This document shows, in pieces, positions 41,934-51,314 of a DNA stretch of 64,000 nucleotides (within the stretch, counting starts at the first letter, position 1; every line of letters starts with the position of its first letter). This DNA is from Gemmatimonadota bacterium (GTDB lineage: Bacteria > Gemmatimonadota > Gemmatimonadetes > Longimicrobiales > Gaopeijiaceae): NCBI GenBank assembly GCA_007121555.1, contig SKKH01000080.1:30460-94459 (forward strand), in the 5' to 3' direction. The notes beneath the pieces were generated by a model. That model did not search any database and was not told the origin of the DNA. It was given only the letters and a program-made list of their open reading frames with translations. Position numbers and translations under genes: made by a program.

Positions 41934-42953
41934 TCAGTCCAGGAGTTCAGCCATGGCCCGTTCGATCCGGGTCGTGGAGCCGCTCTCGTCGAGGGGGTCG
42001 CGTCGGAGGCGGTGGCGAAGGGCGGAGGGCGCGATGAGACGCAGGTGGTGGAGGTCGACGACCTCCTCGCCGTCCAGGGCAGCGGCGGCCCGGGCTCCAC
42101 GAAGGAGGGTGAGTTCACCCCGGAGACCGTCGACTCCCAGCGACAGGCAGAGCTCAGTGGCCGTTCTCATCACCGAGTCGGGCACTTCGATTTCGGGGAG
42201 AAGCTTCCGGGCCCGCTCGAGGTTCGATCGGAGCTTTCCGTCTGGGCCCCTCCATCGCCGGTGGAAGGCCTCCGGGTTCCGGTCGTACGCATCCCGGCGT
42301 CGGAGCACCTCCATACGGTCGTCCACCGAGCGAGGGGTCACGACCTCCACGGAGAGCCCGAATCGGTCCAGGAGCTGGGGCCGGAGATCCCCCTCTTCCG
42401 GGTTTCCGCTTCCCACCAGGACGAAGCGGGCCGGATGCCGCATGGAGATCCCTTCCCTCTCCACCACGTTCTCGCCCGAGGCCGCCACATCCAGGAGGAG
42501 GTCCACCAGGTGGTCCTCCAGGAGATTCACCTCGTCGATGTAGAGGAACCCCCGGTTGGCTCGGGCCAGCAGACCCGGCTCGAAGGTTCGGACTCCGTCG
42601 ACCAGGGCCCTCTCCAGGTCCAGGGTACCCACGACCCGGTCCTCGGTCGCGCCCAGGGGAAGGTCCACCACCGGCACCGGAATCGTCTGGCTGTCGGCCC
42701 GTTCCAGGGGTGTGCGCTTGCAGTCTGGGCACCGGGCACCATTGGCCGAGGGAGCGCAGCGATACGGGCAGTCCCGCACGGTCTCGATGGGGGGGAGGAG
42801 GGCGGGAAGGGCCCGAACGGCGGTGGATTTCCCGGTGCCGCGATCGCCGAAGATGAGGACCCCTCCGATGGTGGGGTCCGTCGCAGCGATCCGGAGGGCG
42901 AGTTTCATCTCGTCCTGCCCGACGATGGCTGAAAAGGGATAGGGGGATGCCAC
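41934..42953 (-). CDS. bchI: Magnesium chelatase ATPase subunit BchI
   Basis: BchI is the AAA+ ATPase of Mg chelatase. The 339-residue protein begins at GTG 42953 (ASPYPFSAIVGQDEMKLAL), with AAGGAG nine bases upstream. Walker A is LIFGDRGTGKSTAVRAL near residue 33, Walker B is RGFLYIDEVNLLEDHLVDLL near residue 130, and LVGSGNPEEGDLRPQLLDRF follows as sensor 1. First gene of a bchI-bchD-crtF unit. Confidence 0.96.
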   Translation of the reverse strand: MASPYPFSAIVGQDEMKLALRIAATDPTIGGVLIFGDRGTGKSTAVRALPALLPPIETVRDCPYRCAPSANGARCPDCKRTPLERADSQTIPVPVVDLPLGATEDRVVGTLDLERALVDGVRTFEPGLLARANRGFLYIDEVNLLEDHLVDLLLDVAASGENVVEREGISMRHPARFVLVGSGNPEEGDLRPQLLDRFGLSVEVVTPRSVDDRMEVLRRRDAYDRNPEAFHRRWRGPDGKLRSNLERARKLLPEIEVPDSVMRTATELCLSLGVDGLRGELTLLRGARAAAALDGEEVVDLHHLRLIAPSALRHRLRRDPLDESGSTTRIERAMAELLD

Positions 42954-43240
42954 CGTGTAGTTCTCCTTACGACAACGTAGATTGACAGGGGAAGGGTACA
43001 AGGGAGAGGCCACCCCCCGCAACAGCCGATCCGGGCCACAGCCACGGGACCTCCGAGGGGGCGCGACCCGGTGGAACCCAGCGGCGGCCCGGAGGTACCG
43101 ATCCGTCCACGACTCCCCCCCGGAGCCGGGCCCCGATCCCTGATGGCCCCTCCGAGGATCGTTTGATTCTATCCAGGCGTCCTCACCATGGGCGTTCCCA
43201 TCCAGCGCTCCCTCAGCGGGCGTTCACACACGGAGTCGTC
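42954..43240. promoter_or_regulatory. Divergent bchI/crtI intergenic region
   Basis: The 287 bases hold no gene that I can recognise. TTGACA at 42982-42987 (plus) ends an 18-mer CGACAACGTAGATTGACA that matches only one half of TGT-N12-ACA. No good -10 box follows it on the plus strand. On the minus strand TTGTAC, 16 bases, TACGTT is a weak candidate for bchI. Confidence 0.35.
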
Positions 43241-44827
43241 ATGCGTTCAGACGAGGCAGCTCGCCGAGCCGTCATCATCGGAAGTGGATTCGGGGGGCTG
43301 GCACTGGCCGTGCGTCTCCAGGCCGCCGGGATCCAGGTCACGGTTCTGGAGAAGCGAAGTGCCATCGGCGGTCGAGCCTATCGTCTCGAAGACAAGGGGT
43401 ACGTCTTCGACATGGGACCTTCACTCATCACCGCGCCCCACATCGTAGACTCGGTCTTTCAGGCGGCGGGACGTCGGCTGACGGACTACGTGGACCTCAT
43501 GCCCCTGGATCCGTACTACCGGATCTATTTCCATGACGGGACCCACTTCGACTACGTGGGGGACCCGGAGCGGATGAAGGCCCAGATGCGGAAGTTCAAC
43601 GAGGAGGACGCCCGTCGCTACGACGACTTCATGGACAAGGTCTTCCCCATCTACGATGCGGTGATCGGGGATCGACTCGGATCCAAGAACTTCGGGGATC
43701 TGAAGACCATGATCGGCTTCATTCCCAAGATGATCAAGCTGGACGCCTACCGGCCCGTCGCCAACTTCGTGAACCGATTCTTCACGGATTTCCGCCACCG
43801 CTTCCTGTATTCGTTCCATCCCCTCTTCGTGGGCGGCAACCCCTTCCACACCCCCTCGGTCTACCTGATGATCCCGTATCTGGAGCGCAGGGGAGGGGTC
43901 TGGTTCTCCAGAGGGGGGATGTACTCCATGGTCGAGGCGCTGGGCGAGGTCTTCACCGAGCTGGGCGGAGAGATCCGGACCGGGCAGGAGGTGACGAAGA
44001 TCGGGGTTCGCGACCGGACGGTGACCCATGTGGAGACGGACGGCGAGCGCTTCGCGGCTGACCTGGTCATCTCCAACGGCGATCCCGGACATACCTACCG
44101 GGACCTCATCGACTCGTCGCATCGGAAGAAGTGGACGGACCGGAAGGTGGAGAAGATCGACTACTCCATGTCGTGCTTTCTCCTCTACCTGGGCACCCGC
44201 AAGCAGTATCCGGAGCTGGAGCACCACACCCTCATCCTCACGGAGCGCTACAAGGAGCTCCTCCACGACATCTTCAAGAAGAAGATCCTCCCCGACGACT
44301 TCTCCATGTATCTCCACGTTCCCACCCGGAGCGACCCTTCCATGGCGCCCGAAGGGTGCGAGAGCATGTACGTCCTCGTTCCTGTGGCCAATCTCCAGTC
44401 GGGGCTGGACTGGGACGAGCTCCGGCAGCCCTTCGCCGACACGGTGATCGACTTCCTGGAGGAGTGGGGCATGGAAGGGCTCCGGGAGAACCTGGAGGTC
44501 TGCCACCTCATGGACCCCACCGACTTCCGCGACGATCTGAACTCCCTGCACGGCAACGCGTTCGCCATCGTACCCAAGTTCACCCAGACCGCCTGGTTCC
44601 GGCCCCACAACCGAAGCGAGGACGTGGACGGGCTCTACCTGGTGGGGGCGGGCACCCACCCCGGAGCCGGGGTTCCCGGCGTCTTCCTCTCGGCCGAGGC
44701 CACCTACGGATGCATCGCCGAGGACCTGGGCCTTCCGGACCAGTGGGACTGGAACGAGAAGGGGCGGGTGGAGCTGGAGGAGGGAGATCCAGGTCACCAG
44801 GCCGCCGAAAAGGTGGGACCACGGTAG
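43241..44827 (+). CDS. crtI: Phytoene desaturase CrtI
   Basis: CrtI is an FAD-dependent desaturase converting phytoene towards neurosporene or lycopene. The 528-residue protein has the dinucleotide fold VIIGSGFGGLALAVRLQAAG near residue 10, KRSAIGGRAYRLEDKGYVFD near residue 38, and the C-terminal family motif GAGTHPGAGVPGVFLSAEAT near residue 470. ATG at 43241 immediately precedes the FAD fold. The number of desaturation steps cannot be read from sequence by eye. It faces a flavin oxidoreductase gene; crtB is not adjacent. Confidence 0.95.
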   Translation: MRSDEAARRAVIIGSGFGGLALAVRLQAAGIQVTVLEKRSAIGGRAYRLEDKGYVFDMGPSLITAPHIVDSVFQAAGRRLTDYVDLMPLDPYYRIYFHDGTHFDYVGDPERMKAQMRKFNEEDARRYDDFMDKVFPIYDAVIGDRLGSKNFGDLKTMIGFIPKMIKLDAYRPVANFVNRFFTDFRHRFLYSFHPLFVGGNPFHTPSVYLMIPYLERRGGVWFSRGGMYSMVEALGEVFTELGGEIRTGQEVTKIGVRDRTVTHVETDGERFAADLVISNGDPGHTYRDLIDSSHRKKWTDRKVEKIDYSMSCFLLYLGTRKQYPELEHHTLILTERYKELLHDIFKKKILPDDFSMYLHVPTRSDPSMAPEGCESMYVLVPVANLQSGLDWDELRQPFADTVIDFLEEWGMEGLRENLEVCHLMDPTDFRDDLNSLHGNAFAIVPKFTQTAWFRPHNRSEDVDGLYLVGAGTHPGAGVPGVFLSAEATYGCIAEDLGLPDQWDWNEKGRVELEEGDPGHQAAEKVGPR

Positions 44828-44837
44828 AAATCACTAC

Positions 44838-44854
44838 GGGGGACGAATTCCCCC
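44838..44854. terminator. Hairpin between crtI and convergent oxidoreductase
   Basis: GGGGGA-CGAAT-TCCCCC forms a six-pair stem in the 44-base gap between two convergent genes. No T-run on either side, so only the position supports termination. Confidence 0.4.
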
Positions 44855-44871
44855 CCTGTGAGAACGCAGGG

Positions 44872-46173
44872 TCAGCGCGCCACCGCGGTGCCGATCCCCT
44901 CCATGGCCTGGATTCCGGCCCGCCGTCCCGACGCCATGGCGCCGTTGATGGAGGCGTTGTCACGGTGGTCGCCCGCCACCCAGATGCCCGGTCCGATGCG
45001 AGAGGGCCGCACCGGCGGCTCGAAGCTCTCGGGGGTCTGGAGGGGGTGGGCATGGGCGATCCGGTAGCTCCGGATCAGCCTCCACTCCTCGGCCTGAGCC
45101 CCGAACCAGTCCACGAGTTGTGCCTTCACGACGGGAAGCAGCGAACGGGCCGGGTCCCTCCCGGGCTCGTCACGGAGGTCAGCCGGCAGATCGTCATCCA
45201 GCACATTGACTGCGGCGAGCCCTCGATCTTTCGGGGCATAGTGGGGAGAGACCCTGTCCATGAACGCCATGTGGTTCACCGGACCCTCGCCATCTCCGTT
45301 TAGGATCAACACCGGGTCCTCCTCCGGGCTCTCCTGAAGATCGAAGTAGAGGGTGGTCGTGCCTCTGGAGCCCGGGTCGGCCAGATCGTCACCCAGGAGG
45401 CGGGCGGCCTCGGGCCCCTCGGTGGCCACGACGACGCCACGGGCCTCGATGGCTTCCCCGGACTCCAGGATCACGCCGCCCTCTTCGATCCTGGCCACCG
45501 GGGTCCGGGTCCGGATCGAGCCGGCGGGCAGATGTGAGGCGAGCTGGCGAGGAATCTCGCCCATCCCCCGTTCCGGGACCGAGGTGGCGCCGTCGGCGAA
45601 CATGCGCATGTAGAAGCGAAAGAGTCGCGCCGGGGTCCCCAGGCTCCGGTCCAGGAGGATCCCGCCGAGGAAGGGTCGGAAGAAGCTGTCGATCATCTGC
45701 TCGGAGAATCCGAAGGCCCGCAGGTCCTCCTCGGTGCTTCGGGTAGGGCCGTAGAGGATGTCGTCGATGGAGATCGACTTGAGCTCGCTTCGGAGCCGGG
45801 AGACCCGGAGCTTGTCGCTCAGGGTCCCGACCGGGGCGTTCACGCTGCGGATGGCGTCGACGAGCTCCCGGGATGGATCGGCGATCTTGTGGAAGCGTCC
45901 GTCCAGGCGAACCAGCGTCCCGGGGTAGAAGGGCTGGAGCCGGAGCGAAGGGTAATCCAGCGACTCGCGGCACTCGGGGTAGGCTTCCAGGAGGACCTGG
46001 AATCCTCGATCCAGGAGGAACCCGTCGACTTCGTCGGTCCGGACCCGTCCTCCCACTTCGTCGGAGGCCTCGAGGAGGAGGACCTGGCCTCCCCGCCGAT
46101 TGATCTCCCCGGCGCAGGCCAGGCCGGCCAGCCCCCCTCCCACCACGATGACGTCGGGCGCTCCGTTCAACAT
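44872..46173 (-). CDS. FAD-dependent amine-oxidase-like oxidoreductase
   Basis: The 433-residue flavoprotein has the N-terminal fold DVIVVGGGLAGLACAGEINR near residue 6, SDEVGGRVRTDEVDGFLLDR near residue 36, and the C-terminal GIWVAGDHRDNASINGAMAS near residue 402. RGFQVLLEAYPE near residue 55 resembles a plant and cyanobacterial FAD-oxidoreductase group of unknown substrate. The C-terminal flavin motif is amine-oxidase-like and not the HPGxGxPG motif of CrtI/CrtD, so this is not crtD. ATG at 46173 follows GAGGAGG. Convergent with crtI and 50 bases after an SDR gene, so carotenoid or isoprenoid modification is a guess. Confidence 0.8.
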   Translation of the reverse strand: MLNGAPDVIVVGGGLAGLACAGEINRRGGQVLLLEASDEVGGRVRTDEVDGFLLDRGFQVLLEAYPECRESLDYPSLRLQPFYPGTLVRLDGRFHKIADPSRELVDAIRSVNAPVGTLSDKLRVSRLRSELKSISIDDILYGPTRSTEEDLRAFGFSEQMIDSFFRPFLGGILLDRSLGTPARLFRFYMRMFADGATSVPERGMGEIPRQLASHLPAGSIRTRTPVARIEEGGVILESGEAIEARGVVVATEGPEAARLLGDDLADPGSRGTTTLYFDLQESPEEDPVLILNGDGEGPVNHMAFMDRVSPHYAPKDRGLAAVNVLDDDLPADLRDEPGRDPARSLLPVVKAQLVDWFGAQAEEWRLIRSYRIAHAHPLQTPESFEPPVRPSRIGPGIWVAGDHRDNASINGAMASGRRAGIQAMEGIGTAVAR

Positions 46174-46223
46174 CTGGTCCTCCTCTTCGTTATGGACTCG
46201 TAGCCATCTTCGCTTCTTCCTCG

Positions 46224-46991
46224 TCACCCCTGGCGGCTTCGCACCCGGGCCAGGCCCCCGTCCACCCCGAAGACCTGTCCGGTGACCCAGTCGTGCGATG
46301 GGTCCAGCAGCCACTCGGCCAGCGACGCCACCTCGTCGGGCCGGCCCAGGCGGCCCAGGGCGTGGAGTCCCTCTGAGGCGGACCGACCCGCCTTCGAAGA
46401 GGTGATCCGCTCGGAAAGGGGGGTCTCGACCAGTCCAGGGGCCACCGCGTTGAACCGGAGGCCTCGTGAGGCGTAGGTGGCGGATGCGGCTCGAACCAGA
46501 CCCTCGACTCCACCCTTGGCTGCGGCGATGGCTTCGTGGCCGGCCAGGCCCATCTGGGCGGCGGCGCTGGAGAAGAGGACGACGGACCCCGCACCCTTCA
46601 GGTGACGGGCGGCGGAGCGGACCACGAAGAACGCGCTCTCGAGGTTCACGGAGAGCGTCCTTCGGAAATCCTCGGGCGAGGTGAGGTGGGCGGGGCGGAT
46701 GAGGATGGAGCCGACGGCCAGGGCGATCCCGGAGAGGCCGGTCTGGGACGCAGCCGCCTCCCTGACCAGGTTGTCAACCTCATCGGGCTGCGTGGCGTCG
46801 ACGGTGGCGGTGCGGGCGCCGGTCCTGTCCGACAACCGGGCCAGTCGCTCCGCATCCCGGGCGGCCGCCAGCACATCGGCGCCCCGGGCCGTGAGGCGAT
46901 CGGTCAGGGCGCTCCCGATCCCTCCCGACCCGCCGATCACCAGAAAAGAGTGTTGCGAAAGCGATCTGTCGTCGCCCGAATCCTGGGCCAT
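46224..46991 (-). CDS. Short-chain dehydrogenase/reductase (SDR)
   Basis: This is a classical SDR of 255 residues with NAD(P) motif VIGGSGGIGSALTDRLTARG near residue 18. The catalytic Ser is in VVLFSSAAAQMGLAGHEAIA near residue 135. At the YxxxK position HEAIAAAKGGVEGLV is seen, so the usual catalytic Tyr appears to be His and the Lys is kept. RFNAVAPGLVETPLSERI near residue 180 and FGVDGGLARV near the end complete the family pattern. ATG at 46991 has GGGGGAG upstream; a start at 47018 lacks a ribosome site. Likely co-transcribed with the flavin oxidoreductase. Substrate unknown. Confidence 0.82.
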   Translation of the reverse strand: MAQDSGDDRSLSQHSFLVIGGSGGIGSALTDRLTARGADVLAAARDAERLARLSDRTGARTATVDATQPDEVDNLVREAAASQTGLSGIALAVGSILIRPAHLTSPEDFRRTLSVNLESAFFVVRSAARHLKGAGSVVLFSSAAAQMGLAGHEAIAAAKGGVEGLVRAASATYASRGLRFNAVAPGLVETPLSERITSSKAGRSASEGLHALGRLGRPDEVASLAEWLLDPSHDWVTGQVFGVDGGLARVRSRQG

Positions 46992-47220
46992 CCTCGACTC
47001 CCCCTGTGGGGTGGACATGAAAATAGGACACCTTCCGTTGCCCGGTTTCACAGGGCCCGAGGGCCCGGATCCGGACGGAAGGGGAGTCGTGGTCTGTGAA
47101 AGAACCCCTCAAACGAGGCGGGGATCCAGTTGCTGGCTCAGGGTGTCTTGCTCGCGGTTCGGGCGGAGCGCATCATGATTCACTATGCTCCGACCGACCG
47201 ACCCCAACCCGGCAGGCCCC

Positions 47221-49659
47221 ATGATCCGTCATTCCGTCACGCCCATGATCCTCCTCGTCCTACTACTCGTGGCTCCGGGGGTCGTCTCGGGTCAGGTGAC
47301 GGGACACCAGCACCACACGGAGGAAGAGCCTGCGGCCGGCCATACCCACGGGGCCATGTGTCCCATGGGGGAGGAAGGGGCCTCCTGCCCCATGATGCAG
47401 CATCACGGGGCAGGACATGAGCTCGGACACCTCACGGCGGCCGACTATGAGCGGGCCGAGGCCTTCATGGGGCAGAATCTTTCTACTCGCGTGTACCGGG
47501 CCGACGTGTCGCCCGAGTGGCGCAGCGAGACCCGCGTCACCTACAGGGTGCGGATTGAGGGAGGACACGAGTTCATCGAGGTGGACGCCGAACAGGGAAC
47601 CCGGGAGCGGGCCTTCGACCACGAGCGGCTCTCGGCGGCGCTGGGGCGGGCGACGGGGGAGTCCTACGAGGCCCTTCAGCTCCCCTTCTCCTCCTACCAA
47701 GAGGTGGACGGCGGAGAGATTCGCCTGGAGGTGGAGGATCGGCAGTGGCTCTGCGACCTCACAGGATACGAGTGCTATGAAGCGGAGGCCCGGCCCGAAG
47801 AACCCTCTGCGGGGGTGGCCTCCCCGGACGGGCGTCTCGTGGCCTTCCGACGCGACGACGACCTCTGGGTCTTCGATCGGGAGACGGGAGAGGAGAGGGC
47901 GCTGACCTCCGATGGGGAGGAGCGCTACGGATACGCCGCGGACTCCCAGGGCTGGCGCCAGTCCGACACCCCCATCCTGAAGTGGTCCCCCGACTCCCGG
48001 CGGATCGCCACCTTCCGGCTGGACGAGCGCGGCGTCGAGGAGATGCACCTGATCCGGACCGCTGAGCCTCGCCCCGAGGTGCAGTCGTGGCCCTACGCCC
48101 TTCCCGGCGACACCATCGTGCCCATGCTGGAACGGGTCGTCGTCGATGTGGAGGATGGCCGAGTGGTAGATCTCGACACTCCGCCGGACCACCAGCGGAC
48201 GTCGTCGTGCTGCGGCCTCACCCGTGGGCAGGACTGGGGAGATGTGGAGTGGAGCTCCGACGGCGAGACCCTGGCCTTCGTCTCCACCTCCCGGGACTAC
48301 AGGACCGTGACCCTCCGGGTGGCCGACCCCTCCACCGGCTCGGTGCGGACGGTGCTATCGGAGAGCCACCCCATCTTCTTCGAGTCCTATGCCGGGGGAA
48401 GCGGCCCGCCCAACTGGCGGGTCCTTCACGACCGGGGCGAGGTCCTCTGGTTCTCTCAGCGTGACGGCTGGGGACACCTCTTCCTCTACGACCTGGAGTC
48501 AGGTGAGGAGCGGGGCCGGGTCACCGGGGGCGACTGGAACGTCATGGACGTCCTGGAGGTGGACGAATCAGGCGGGAGCCTCCTCTTCACCGCCGTGGGT
48601 CGGGAGTCGGACCGGGATCCGTACTATCGCCACCTCTACAGGATCGGGTTGGACGGTTCGGGGATGACCCTCCTGACCCCCGAGGATGCGGATCACACGG
48701 TCCACCTCTCTCCGGATGGACGCTACTTCGTGAACAGCCACTCCACCGTCCAGGTCCCTCCCGTGACCCTCCTCCGCCGGACGCAGGACGGCAACACGCT
48801 CCAGACTCTGGAGGAGGCCGACATCTCCGAGCTGGAGAAGCTGGGATGGCAGCCCCCCGAGCCCTTCACCGCCATGGCCCGCGACGGGACCACCCCGATC
48901 TACGGGATTATGGTGCGGCCGTCGAACTTCGATCCCGAACAGCGCTATCCCATCATCAACGCCATCTACCCCGGACCCCAGTCTGGCAGTGTGGGCACCC
49001 GCTCGTTCAGCGTGAGCCGGCGAGGCCAGGCACACGCGCTGGCTGAACTGGGCTTCGTCGTCGTCCTGGTCGACGCCATGGGCAACGCCCAGCGATCCAA
49101 GGCCTTCCACACGGCGTACTACGGCGACATGGCGGACAACGGGCTCCCGGACCAGAAGTCGGCCATGCGGGAGCTGGCCCGGCAGCACGACTGGATCGAC
49201 CTGGACCGGGTGGGGATCTTCGGCCACTCGGGAGGGGGATTCGCCACTGCGGCCGCCCTCCTCCACCACCCTGATTTCTTCCACGTCGGGGTGGCGGGAG
49301 CCGGAAACCACGACAACCGGGGCTACACCTACTACTGGGGAGAGAAGTGGCAGGGGCTCCTCGAGACCACCGACGACGGGGACAACTACGAGAACCAGGC
49401 CAATCACCTCTTCGCCGAGAACCTCGAGGGCAAGCTCCTTCTCACCTACGGGACGATGGATTCCAACGTCCACCCCAACACGACCCTCCTCCTCATCGAC
49501 GCTCTCATCGAGGCGAACAAGGACTTCGATCTGATGGTCTTCCCGAACCGGGGGCACGGGTACGCCGGGGAGGCCTACAACGTCCGGCTCACCTGGGACT
49601 ACTTCGTGCGCCATCTGCTGGGGAAGGAGCCTCCGACCGAGTACAGGATCGGTCGATAG
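47221..49659 (+). CDS. Exported S9-family (DPP-IV-like) serine peptidase
   Basis: Of 812 residues, 1-24 form a signal peptide (MILLVLLLVAPGVVSGQ). A His/Met/Cys-rich segment follows (about 25-75), with CPMGEEGASCPMMQHHGAGH. The beta-propeller region with WSPDSRRIATFRLDE and WSSDGETLAFVS repeats covers about 150-550, and the C-terminal alpha/beta-hydrolase domain has the nucleophile GIFGHSGGGFATAAALLHHP near residue 677, Asp in LTYGTMDSNVHPN near 747, and His in PNRGHGYAGE near 780. The triad is complete. Cleavage of X-Pro or X-Ala dipeptides is expected from the family. The His/Met-rich insert just after the signal peptide is unusual. Confidence 0.88.
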   Translation: MIRHSVTPMILLVLLLVAPGVVSGQVTGHQHHTEEEPAAGHTHGAMCPMGEEGASCPMMQHHGAGHELGHLTAADYERAEAFMGQNLSTRVYRADVSPEWRSETRVTYRVRIEGGHEFIEVDAEQGTRERAFDHERLSAALGRATGESYEALQLPFSSYQEVDGGEIRLEVEDRQWLCDLTGYECYEAEARPEEPSAGVASPDGRLVAFRRDDDLWVFDRETGEERALTSDGEERYGYAADSQGWRQSDTPILKWSPDSRRIATFRLDERGVEEMHLIRTAEPRPEVQSWPYALPGDTIVPMLERVVVDVEDGRVVDLDTPPDHQRTSSCCGLTRGQDWGDVEWSSDGETLAFVSTSRDYRTVTLRVADPSTGSVRTVLSESHPIFFESYAGGSGPPNWRVLHDRGEVLWFSQRDGWGHLFLYDLESGEERGRVTGGDWNVMDVLEVDESGGSLLFTAVGRESDRDPYYRHLYRIGLDGSGMTLLTPEDADHTVHLSPDGRYFVNSHSTVQVPPVTLLRRTQDGNTLQTLEEADISELEKLGWQPPEPFTAMARDGTTPIYGIMVRPSNFDPEQRYPIINAIYPGPQSGSVGTRSFSVSRRGQAHALAELGFVVVLVDAMGNAQRSKAFHTAYYGDMADNGLPDQKSAMRELARQHDWIDLDRVGIFGHSGGGFATAAALLHHPDFFHVGVAGAGNHDNRGYTYYWGEKWQGLLETTDDGDNYENQANHLFAENLEGKLLLTYGTMDSNVHPNTTLLLIDALIEANKDFDLMVFPNRGHGYAGEAYNVRLTWDYFVRHLLGKEPPTEYRIGR

Positions 49660-49810
49660 AAGAGGGGCGGCAGGGGAATGGGATGGCCGGTCGTAAACAT
49701 CCATCCCCAAAGAGCTTCTGGGTGCGGGGCGGGAAGTCGGAACGTTTCTTCCGGACCGGGGATCCACGTCCCTTGAGGACGAAAGCGTTCCTGCGTGCAG
49801 GAGGCTCAGA

Positions 49811-51226
49811 GTGGACAATCCCCCCGGATCTCAAGACGTCCTCGGACCTCGAGCCACCCGGGGCGATCCGCAGAATCCGGCGACGCTCTCCGCGTCGGTG
49901 TCGGTGGTCCTCCTTCTCCTCCTCCTGACCTTCCTCCCTACAGGTGTGTGGGCCCAGGACGCCCTTCAGCACGATCAGGGGACCCGGTCCGTCCTGGCCG
50001 TGGGAGGGGATTCGGTGCCCGAGCTGGGAGATCCACCTCACGTTCACTCGGTCTCGATCCACGACCGGAGCCCTCGGGTTCCGGTTCGACCTTCCGAGAA
50101 ATCCCGCGAGGAGGCACCCGCACTTCGGGATGACGATGACGACTTCCTCCACGTGGGGGGCGCCGTTCGCTTCAACTTTCTGAGCGAGTTCTACGAGAGC
50201 GAACGGGATCCCAACAACACGCAGTTCACCTGGGACACGTGGCGGATCAACGTCCAGGCCCGGACCTCGGGGGTAGGGGTCCAGTTCGAATACCGTTTCT
50301 ACCCCACCTTCAACACCCATTTCATCAAGGAGGGGTGGCTCGAATACGACGTTTCCGAAGAGACCCAACTCCAGGTGGGAGTCACCCAGAATCCCTTCGG
50401 AAACGTTCAGTACAACAGCCACAACTGGTGGTTTCAGCTCCCCTATTACGTGGGGCTCGAGGACGACCATGACATGGGGTTCAAGGTGTCCCAACACCGA
50501 GAGGACGGCTGGAACCTGGACCTGGCCTACTATCTCCAGCCCGAGCCTTCGGGCCCGGCCTACGGTCAGGCCTCGTTCGGGGTGGGAGGGGCCGGTCGCT
50601 ATTCCTACGACATGATCCCTACCGACGGACAGTCGAACCAGGAGAGGCACCAGGGAAACCTCCGCCTGACTCGCACCCTGGAGCATGAGGGAGGCGGGAG
50701 CATCGAAGTGGGCGGGTCGCTCCAGGCCGGGGGAATCTACAATTCCGTGCAGGATGACTGGGGCTCCCGGTGGGCCTGGGCGGCCCACGCCGACGGAACC
50801 TACGGGCCCTGGAACGTGAAGGCGCAGTTCCTCCAGTACGGGTACGACGCCATCGATGATGAGGGCGTGGACACGGATGTCATCCGGAAGGGAGCCTACG
50901 GCGACCCCTACGACGTGGCCGCCGAAGCCTGGATCGCCACCCTGGGGGCCCAGTACACGATGGAGATCGACTGGGGCCCATTGAGTCAGATCAGCTTCTA
51001 CGACAACTACAGCTACATGCAGAAGGCCGTGGACGGGTTCCACCCCACCCACCAGAACGTCCTCGGCTTCTCGATTGCGGCTGGAGGCCTCTTCACCTAC
51101 TTCGACCTGGCGACGGGCCGGAACCATCCCTGGCTCACTGAGGACTTCGGTGCCGGCCTGGGAGAAGGGCTTCCGGATGCGCCCTGGAATCATCGCTTCA
51201 ACATCAACATCGGCTACTACTTCTGA
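49811..51226 (+). CDS. Outer-membrane porin-like beta-barrel
   Basis: The 471-residue protein is exported, with a hydrophobic signal core VSVVLLLLLLTFLPTGVWAQ near residue 30. After an Asp-rich linker the body (about 110-471) alternates polar and hydrophobic residues with many Tyr, Trp and Gly, as in FEYRFYPTFNTHFIKEGWLE, and it ends HRFNINIGYYF with a terminal Phe, the usual signal for barrel insertion. Start is GTG at 49811 with AGGAGG upstream. It lies ahead of a BCCT transporter and probably gives outer-membrane entry for the same solute. Confidence 0.75.
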   Translation: MDNPPGSQDVLGPRATRGDPQNPATLSASVSVVLLLLLLTFLPTGVWAQDALQHDQGTRSVLAVGGDSVPELGDPPHVHSVSIHDRSPRVPVRPSEKSREEAPALRDDDDDFLHVGGAVRFNFLSEFYESERDPNNTQFTWDTWRINVQARTSGVGVQFEYRFYPTFNTHFIKEGWLEYDVSEETQLQVGVTQNPFGNVQYNSHNWWFQLPYYVGLEDDHDMGFKVSQHREDGWNLDLAYYLQPEPSGPAYGQASFGVGGAGRYSYDMIPTDGQSNQERHQGNLRLTRTLEHEGGGSIEVGGSLQAGGIYNSVQDDWGSRWAWAAHADGTYGPWNVKAQFLQYGYDAIDDEGVDTDVIRKGAYGDPYDVAAEAWIATLGAQYTMEIDWGPLSQISFYDNYSYMQKAVDGFHPTHQNVLGFSIAAGGLFTYFDLATGRNHPWLTEDFGAGLGEGLPDAPWNHRFNINIGYYF

Positions 51227-51314
51227 GTCGGATCCAGGGTGCGCCGCCCGGGCCCCGCGCCGGCCCCGCGACTGACGCCCGACCGACCTCGATCCCCTGA
51301 ACCGGGAGTACCGG

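Noticed and set aside
42970..42987. PpsR operator between bchI and crtI
   Set aside because: Only one half matches TGT-N12-ACA and no good -10 box accompanies the TTGACA; kept only as a note in the intergenic entry.
44872..46173. Identification of the flavin oxidoreductase as crtD
   Set aside because: It lacks the CrtI/CrtD C-terminal motif and ends with an amine-oxidase-type flavin motif instead.
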